From NCBI RefSeq assembly GCF_000632495.1, contig NZ_JFZT01000028.1, positions 1 to 9,021 on the forward strand: DNA of 9,021 nucleotides, read 5' to 3'. How positions within the stretch are numbered: the first letter of the stretch is position 1; the number at the start of each line of letters is the position of its first letter. The notes under the pieces are model-generated. The model worked only from the letters and a program-made list of their open reading frames with translations, had not been told where the DNA came from and searched no databases. The DNA comes from Candidatus Acidianus copahuensis. GTDB taxonomy: Archaea > Thermoproteota > Thermoprotei_A > Sulfolobales > Sulfolobaceae. Shown in pieces: positions 5,908 through 9,021 of this stretch. A program made the position numbers and the translations under genes.

Positions 5908-6861
5908 TTAGGGTATCTTAAATTCAACGTCAACAATGTCCTTAGGGAAGTATGCAGTAACAATCCAGTTTGGCACATCTACCACTTCGCTTACTCTTAG
6001 ATTAACTGAAACGCTAGCAAGCATGTAAGCTTCAACTGGAGACATATGTTGCGAAAGAATTGATATTATACCCTTAATTGCTTTTTTAACTGCTATCCAT
6101 AAATTGTTATCTATACCTGGATATGCTATGTACTCTTTAAATTCCATTTCTTTCACAGATTTGGATATGAACATAGGTTGAGATAGACTAACGTCTTTTA
6201 AAACTCTTACTTTAATGTTCATTTCAATGGGCGCCTCTATGGCAGTCCCGCAAACTTCTCCATCTCCTTGTGCTAGATGGGTATCGCCTATAGAGAGAAG
6301 CGTTCCTTCTACGTATACTGGCAAGTATAGTTTAGTTCCAAAGGTTAAGTGTTTTATGTCCATATTTCCTCCGTTTTTCCTTGGTGGAATTGTACTAAAT
6401 TTCCCTCTCTCTTGCATAGCAACTCCTATTACTCCAGGGAAGGGAAAGATTGGGATCCTCACGTTTACGTCGCCGAATTTAGCTGAAGCTATACCATCCT
6501 TTACACTCCATATCTTTAAAGAAGGTCCTTGTAGATCAATTGGCGATGTATACAATTCATCTGCAAGTAATCCAAAACCTGGAAGAACTCCTGTCCATCC
6601 CCATCCCTTATCCCTAAAAGAAAGGAATTCAACCTCTATAGCATCTCCTGGTTTAGTTTCCCTTATTTCTATAGGCCCGGTCAAGGGATGAATCCTATTA
6701 AAATCTACTTTTGCTAGTTCTTGAGCAGTTGATGTTGGTGATATCTGACCATCTGTTGCCTCCTTAGTTTCGATAGTTATCACTTCTTCGTCGCTAATTG
6801 TCGCTATAGGTTGAAGCGAGTTGTCCCACTTGTTGTGGGTTAACGCATGTATAGTGAGCAT
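5908..6861 (-). CDS. Acetamidase/formamidase family protein
   Basis: 317 residues, a usual length for the FmdA_AmdA family, which hydrolyses formamide, acetamide or related short amides to ammonia and the acid. Family blocks are easy to see: HPLTGPI at 58-64 followed by KPGDAIEVE at 70-78; FPFPGVIGVA at 139-148; PPRKNGGNMDIKHL at 159-172; GDTHLAQGDGEVCGTAIE at 192-209. The last block and the NGGNMD block hold the conserved acidic, histidine and cysteine residues around the metal site. No signal peptide is present; the enzyme should be cytoplasmic. A TATA box about 25 bases before the ATG supports this start and a leaderless mRNA. It is a single-gene unit. With the nitrilase-type and creatininase-type amidohydrolases nearby it fits nitrogen scavenging from small amides. 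Family assignment is firm; the true substrate is not shown. Confidence 0.93.
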   Translation of the reverse strand: MLTIHALTHNKWDNSLQPIATISDEEVITIETKEATDGQISPTSTAQELAKVDFNRIHPLTGPIEIRETKPGDAIEVEFLSFRDKGWGWTGVLPGFGLLADELYTSPIDLQGPSLKIWSVKDGIASAKFGDVNVRIPIFPFPGVIGVAMQERGKFSTIPPRKNGGNMDIKHLTFGTKLYLPVYVEGTLLSIGDTHLAQGDGEVCGTAIEAPIEMNIKVRVLKDVSLSQPMFISKSVKEMEFKEYIAYPGIDNNLWIAVKKAIKGIISILSQHMSPVEAYMLASVSVNLRVSEVVDVPNWIVTAYFPKDIVDVEFKIP

Positions 6862-6881
6862 AAATAAATGTATTATATAAA

Positions 6882-6889
6882 ATTATAAA
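6882..6889 (-). promoter_or_regulatory. TATA box of the acetamidase gene
   Basis: The minus strand reads TTTATAAT, centred about 25 bases before the ATG at 6861, with the A-rich AATAAAC directly upstream as a possible transcription factor B element. This predicts a leaderless mRNA. A short imperfect palindrome centred on CATG lies further upstream at 6927-6941 and could be a regulator site. Confidence 0.6.
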
Positions 6890-7313
6890 GTTTATTAGCT
6901 ATATTTCTCTAAGAAAAACTTTTTGTCTTATTCATGATAAGTCATCCAGTTGTTAATCCATAAACTAATCTTGAAATTATGAAGGTAACAGATCATAGTG
7001 AAGTAATGTTCTAGCAGTTTTCACGTTGTTATAGGAGAGAAAATATGGGAAAAGTAAATATTAGAAAAGGAGCTCATATGAATACTACTGTCGTGATATT
7101 TATATAGCCCAAAATTTGTCCTTTAAACTGAAGAAAATGCCGAAATATCTTGGTCGATCGCCTAATAGCCAACCATATACTTGGAAGAGTGGAAGGATAA
7201 ATTGCTGAACATCTAATGGCTGTTATAACTAATGTTACAGCTAGCTAAAGAAAAATAAGTCTTCGTAAATGATGATTCGTTAGAGATAGAATACGCTACC
7301 GAATGTAATTACG

Positions 7314-7455
7314 TTTAATCGCTTAACAACGCTTCATGCTTGGTAAGTTCTAGAGCTAATAGTTAAATTTGCTGTTTTGGACTCTTTTTCAGAAAAATAA
7401 TTGGAACTCTCGTAATTCTTAGACTAGGAGAAAGTGTGAATATTTAATCGCTTAA
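7314..7455. repeat. 13-base direct repeat flanking 116 bases
   Basis: TTTAATCGCTTAA occurs exactly at 7314-7326 and again at 7443-7455. The 116 bases between have no reading frame of note, and no terminal inverted repeats are visible just inside the copies, so a miniature transposon with target duplication is not supported. It may be a small duplication or chance in AT-rich DNA. Confidence 0.5.
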
Positions 7456-7563
7456 TTGGCATCAATTATTGAAATTTAACTTAGAATTTTTATTAGATAA
7501 ATTGTAAAGTTTTTTTGTTAATTAATGGAAATCTTTTAGTTCCTATTTTAAGAAATATAGTAT

Positions 7564-7575
7564 AAAAAAGAAAAA
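7564..7575 (-). terminator. T-rich terminator after the nitrilase gene
   Basis: The minus strand reads TTTTTCTTTTTT starting 11 bases after the nitrilase stop codon, preceded by the self-complementary AACCGGTT. A T tract of this kind is enough to end transcription in Sulfolobales, so it should mark the 3' end of the reductase-nitrilase operon. Confidence 0.6.
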
Positions 7576-7586
7576 CCGGTTAGTTT

Positions 7587-8429
7587 TTACACTTCTTCTA
7601 TATAAATTGAGCTTAACTCAGTGTAATTTTCGGGCTTTCTATCTTTGAGAAATGGAGCTTTTCTTCTTCTCTCCTTAATTTTATCGAGATCTACTTCAAC
7701 AATTCTGAATCCTTCCTCTTCTCCCATTTCATCAACAATTTCCCCGGTTGGATTAGCCACTAAGCTTTTCCCGAAATACCTTATTTCCCTACCCATGAAG
7801 TACTCTTTAGTCCTATTTACGCCAACTACAAACACAGTGTTAAATGCTGCATGTGCCCTTAACTCTAGTTCCCAAGTTTCAGGGTAGAAGTTTGTTGTTG
7901 TTGGAACGGTAACGATGTCAGCTCCTTTTATTGATAATATTCTAACACCTTCTTGGAAATGCCTATCATAGCACACTATTGTTCCTAAGGTGTATTCTCC
8001 CATATCAAAGACAGGATATGTTTTTCCAGGCTTAAAGTAAAACTTCTCGAAATATCCAGGAAGTTGAGGTAAATGTGTTTTCCTATATTTTCCTAATATC
8101 TTGCCTTTGTTTACTATTACTGCAGTATCATAATAAATTCCTCTTACTTTATCATCTTCTTCAAAGATTGTCAATACGACTCCTACATCTCTCTTTTTAG
8201 AGAACTCTGCAAAAGTTCTCACTGTTGGTCCATCAACTTTTTCAGCTAAATCAAAAAATTTAACGTCTTCAATAGCTGGAAAATATTGGGTTGAAAAGAG
8301 CTCGTTATACACAATTAACTCAGCTCCTTCATCAGTAGCTTTTTCTCCGTACTCGATTGCCTTAGTAATATTTGCCTCTTTAGATTCAATACTCCCCATC
8401 TGAACCATTCCTATCTTTATTTTAGGCAT
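7587..8429 (-). CDS. Nitrilase-superfamily carbon-nitrogen hydrolase, beta-ureidopropionase-like
   Basis: 280 residues, the normal single-domain length for this superfamily. The catalytic triad is visible: E43 in YNELF, K117 in YRKTHLP and C153 in VCYDRHF; E128 in GYFEKFYFKPG fits the second conserved glutamate. The RKTHLP and CYDRHFQEGVR blocks are of the N-carbamoyl amide type, as in beta-ureidopropionase (beta-alanine synthase) and N-carbamoylputrescine amidase, which release ammonia and carbon dioxide from ureido compounds. The gene overlaps the preceding PreA-like gene by 8 bases (ATGCCTAA) and has a strong GAGGTGA ribosome site, so the two are translated together. That pairing favours the final step of reductive pyrimidine breakdown, N-carbamoyl-beta-alanine to beta-alanine. 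The middle enzyme, dihydropyrimidinase, is not in the window. Cytoplasmic. Superfamily is certain; the exact substrate is inferred from context. Confidence 0.9.
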   Translation of the reverse strand: MPKIKIGMVQMGSIESKEANITKAIEYGEKATDEGAELIVYNELFSTQYFPAIEDVKFFDLAEKVDGPTVRTFAEFSKKRDVGVVLTIFEEDDKVRGIYYDTAVIVNKGKILGKYRKTHLPQLPGYFEKFYFKPGKTYPVFDMGEYTLGTIVCYDRHFQEGVRILSIKGADIVTVPTTTNFYPETWELELRAHAAFNTVFVVGVNRTKEYFMGREIRYFGKSLVANPTGEIVDEMGEEEGFRIVEVDLDKIKERRRKAPFLKDRKPENYTELSSIYIEEV

Positions 8430-9021
8430 TTACCTCACCTCTTATCGAGTCTATCTCCTCATCTATTCCAGTTCTCCTTTTGGTAACTTTTTCAAGGAAA
8501 TCGTAATCCCTCATTTTTCTTGAAGCAATTGCCCTCATATCCTCTATTGAATAATATCCTTTCCTTTTCATAAATTCTTCAAGAGACGTTTTCCATTCTC
8601 TAATGAAGTAGAAGCCTCTGATCATTGTGTACGTGACTGCCTGGACTGTGGTTGATCCCATCATTATATATTGGACAGCGTCTTTCCAATCAAATATCCC
8701 TCCAACACCACTAATTTGGAGAGAAGTTCTTCCCCAGATTCTCGATACCGAGGCTAACCCTATAGGTTTGACTGCAGGTCCAGAGATCCCTCCATATCCT
8801 GAATAGCCTGAGATCGAAGGAAGTGGGGTTCCGGTCTCTATGTCGATGTCAACAACTCCTATAACAGTATTTATCGCTGTTACACCCTTAGCTCCAGCTA
8901 TTTCAGCTTCTTTAGCTATATACGATATGTCGGTAACGTTAGGGGTCAACTTAACTAGGACTGGTAAACCAACCGACTGGACTACATCCTTTGTATATTC
9001 TCGTACAAGATCTGCGTGTTG
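8422..9021 (-). CDS. Dihydropyrimidine dehydrogenase (PreA)/dihydroorotate dehydrogenase-like flavoprotein, C-terminal part
   Basis: The minus strand is open from the right edge to the stop at 8424-8422, giving the last 199 residues. A TTG at 8949 is internal, because homologous sequence (GLPVLVKLTPN) continues through it to the edge. The piece covers the FMN-binding second half of the TIM barrel: VLVKLTPNVTD, GAKGVTAINTV, SGYGGISGPAVKPIGL, and the phosphate-binding GVGGIFDWKDA and GSTTVQ. These match PreA and the C-terminal part of mammalian dihydropyrimidine dehydrogenase, which reduce uracil and thymine with NAD(P)H; dihydroorotate dehydrogenases of class 1 share the fold. PreA-type proteins end with two four-cysteine ferredoxin motifs; here the C-terminus continues about 50 residues, charged and without cysteine, and stops. 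Electron transfer must use another subunit or differ. First gene of the pair with the nitrilase homologue. Confidence 0.87.
   Translation of the reverse strand, partial: QHADLVREYTKDVVQSVGLPVLVKLTPNVTDISYIAKEAEIAGAKGVTAINTVIGVVDIDIETGTPLPSISGYSGYGGISGPAVKPIGLASVSRIWGRTSLQISGVGGIFDWKDAVQYIMMGSTTVQAVTYTMIRGFYFIREWKTSLEEFMKRKGYYSIEDMRAIASRKMRDYDFLEKVTKRRTGIDEEIDSIRGEVNA
8435..8441 (-). promoter_or_regulatory. Strong Shine-Dalgarno of the nitrilase gene, inside the upstream gene
   Basis: GAGGTGA on the minus strand is fully complementary to the 3' end of crenarchaeal 16S rRNA (UCACCUC) and lies 5 bases before the ATG at 8429, within the last codons of the PreA-like gene. It fixes the nitrilase start and shows that the gene is internal to an operon, unlike the genes with TATA boxes close to their ATG. 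Confidence 0.85.

Larger units (their letters stand above)
6862..7586. other. Gene-poor stretch with coding-like debris between acetamidase and nitrilase genes
   Basis: No intact gene. The left end holds the acetamidase promoter. On the plus strand a frame from ATG at 6979 to about 7248 reads protein-like pieces between stops (MGKVNIRKGAHMNTTVVIF, NILVDRLIANHILGRVEG, IAEHLMAVITNVTA), and the next frame continues VFVNDDSLEIEYATECNYV to 7318. The block RKGAHM with these later pieces faintly recalls archaeal GTP cyclohydrolase MptA, which I do not treat as established. Stops are about as frequent as chance predicts. A 13-base direct repeat lies further right. The right end carries the nitrilase terminator. 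Confidence 0.4.

Noticed and set aside
6215..6691. 158-codon plus-strand open frame inside the acetamidase gene
   Set aside because: It is the antisense of clear acetamidase/formamidase coding sequence and shows no family motifs. The same holds for opposite-strand frames inside the MFS, M20 and nitrilase genes.
7269..7275. C box-like ATGATGA, suggesting a C/D box guide RNA
   Set aside because: No D box (CTGA) follows at a fitting distance and no C'/D' pair is seen. A similar ATGATGA on the minus strand near 4480 also lacks partners.
7327..7442. Miniature transposon between the 13-base direct repeats
   Set aside because: The inner ends show no inverted repeats, and the length and sequence match no element I recognise.
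8422..8949. Complete 175-residue protein starting at TTG 8949
   Set aside because: The same frame is open to the window edge and encodes the conserved strand GLPVLVKLTPN across this codon; the gene is truncated by the window, not started here.
1..9021. CRISPR array, tRNA or rRNA gene, complete insertion sequence, defence operon
   Set aside because: No regularly spaced repeats, no cloverleaf-like or rRNA-like GC-rich segment (which would stand out in this AT-rich DNA), no transposase and no defence-type protein motif were found on either strand.

Overview
The window looks like chromosomal DNA of a thermoacidophilic crenarchaeon of the order Sulfolobales (Saccharolobus, Sulfurisphaera or Acidianus type). 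The evidence is low G+C, arginine written as AGA/AGG and isoleucine often as ATA, several start codons lying about 25 bases after a TTTATAAA-type TATA box (leaderless transcripts), a GAGGTGA Shine-Dalgarno only at an operon-internal gene, T-run terminators, and protein sequences of archaeal style. The species cannot be fixed from the sequence alone.

Layout, left to right. 1-199 (-) is the N-terminal part of a creatininase-family amidohydrolase, cut by the window edge. 200-566 holds its promoter and a weakly supported decayed reading frame. 567-1008 (+) is the C-terminal third of an NCS1 nucleobase/allantoin-type permease, frameshifted at a run of ten A: a pseudogene. 1009-1431 is AT-rich spacer. 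1432-3930 (+) is a two-gene operon, an MFS transporter followed after 3 bases by an M20 dipeptidase-type hydrolase. 3931-4853 has no intact gene but carries a possible small gene on the minus strand broken by three frameshifts, two of them at A6 runs, with a stem-loop just after its stop. 4854-5822 (+) is a calcineurin-like metallophosphoesterase, convergent with 5908-6861 (-), an acetamidase/formamidase. 6862-7586 is another long gene-poor stretch with coding-like fragments. 7587-9021 (-) is an overlapping pair: a dihydropyrimidine dehydrogenase (PreA)/dihydroorotate dehydrogenase-like flavoprotein, cut by the right edge, followed by a nitrilase-superfamily amidase resembling beta-ureidopropionase.

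The parts suggest a theme. PreA-like reductase and beta-ureidopropionase-like amidase are the first and last steps of reductive pyrimidine breakdown. Creatininase-family enzymes, acetamidase/formamidase, M20 hydrolases and NCS1 permeases also act on small amides, ureides or nucleobases. I infer a catabolic, nitrogen-scavenging neighbourhood in partial decay: intact enzymes alternate with gene remnants, and the nucleobase permease is already broken. I see no CRISPR array, RNA gene, complete insertion sequence or clearly new defence-type system.
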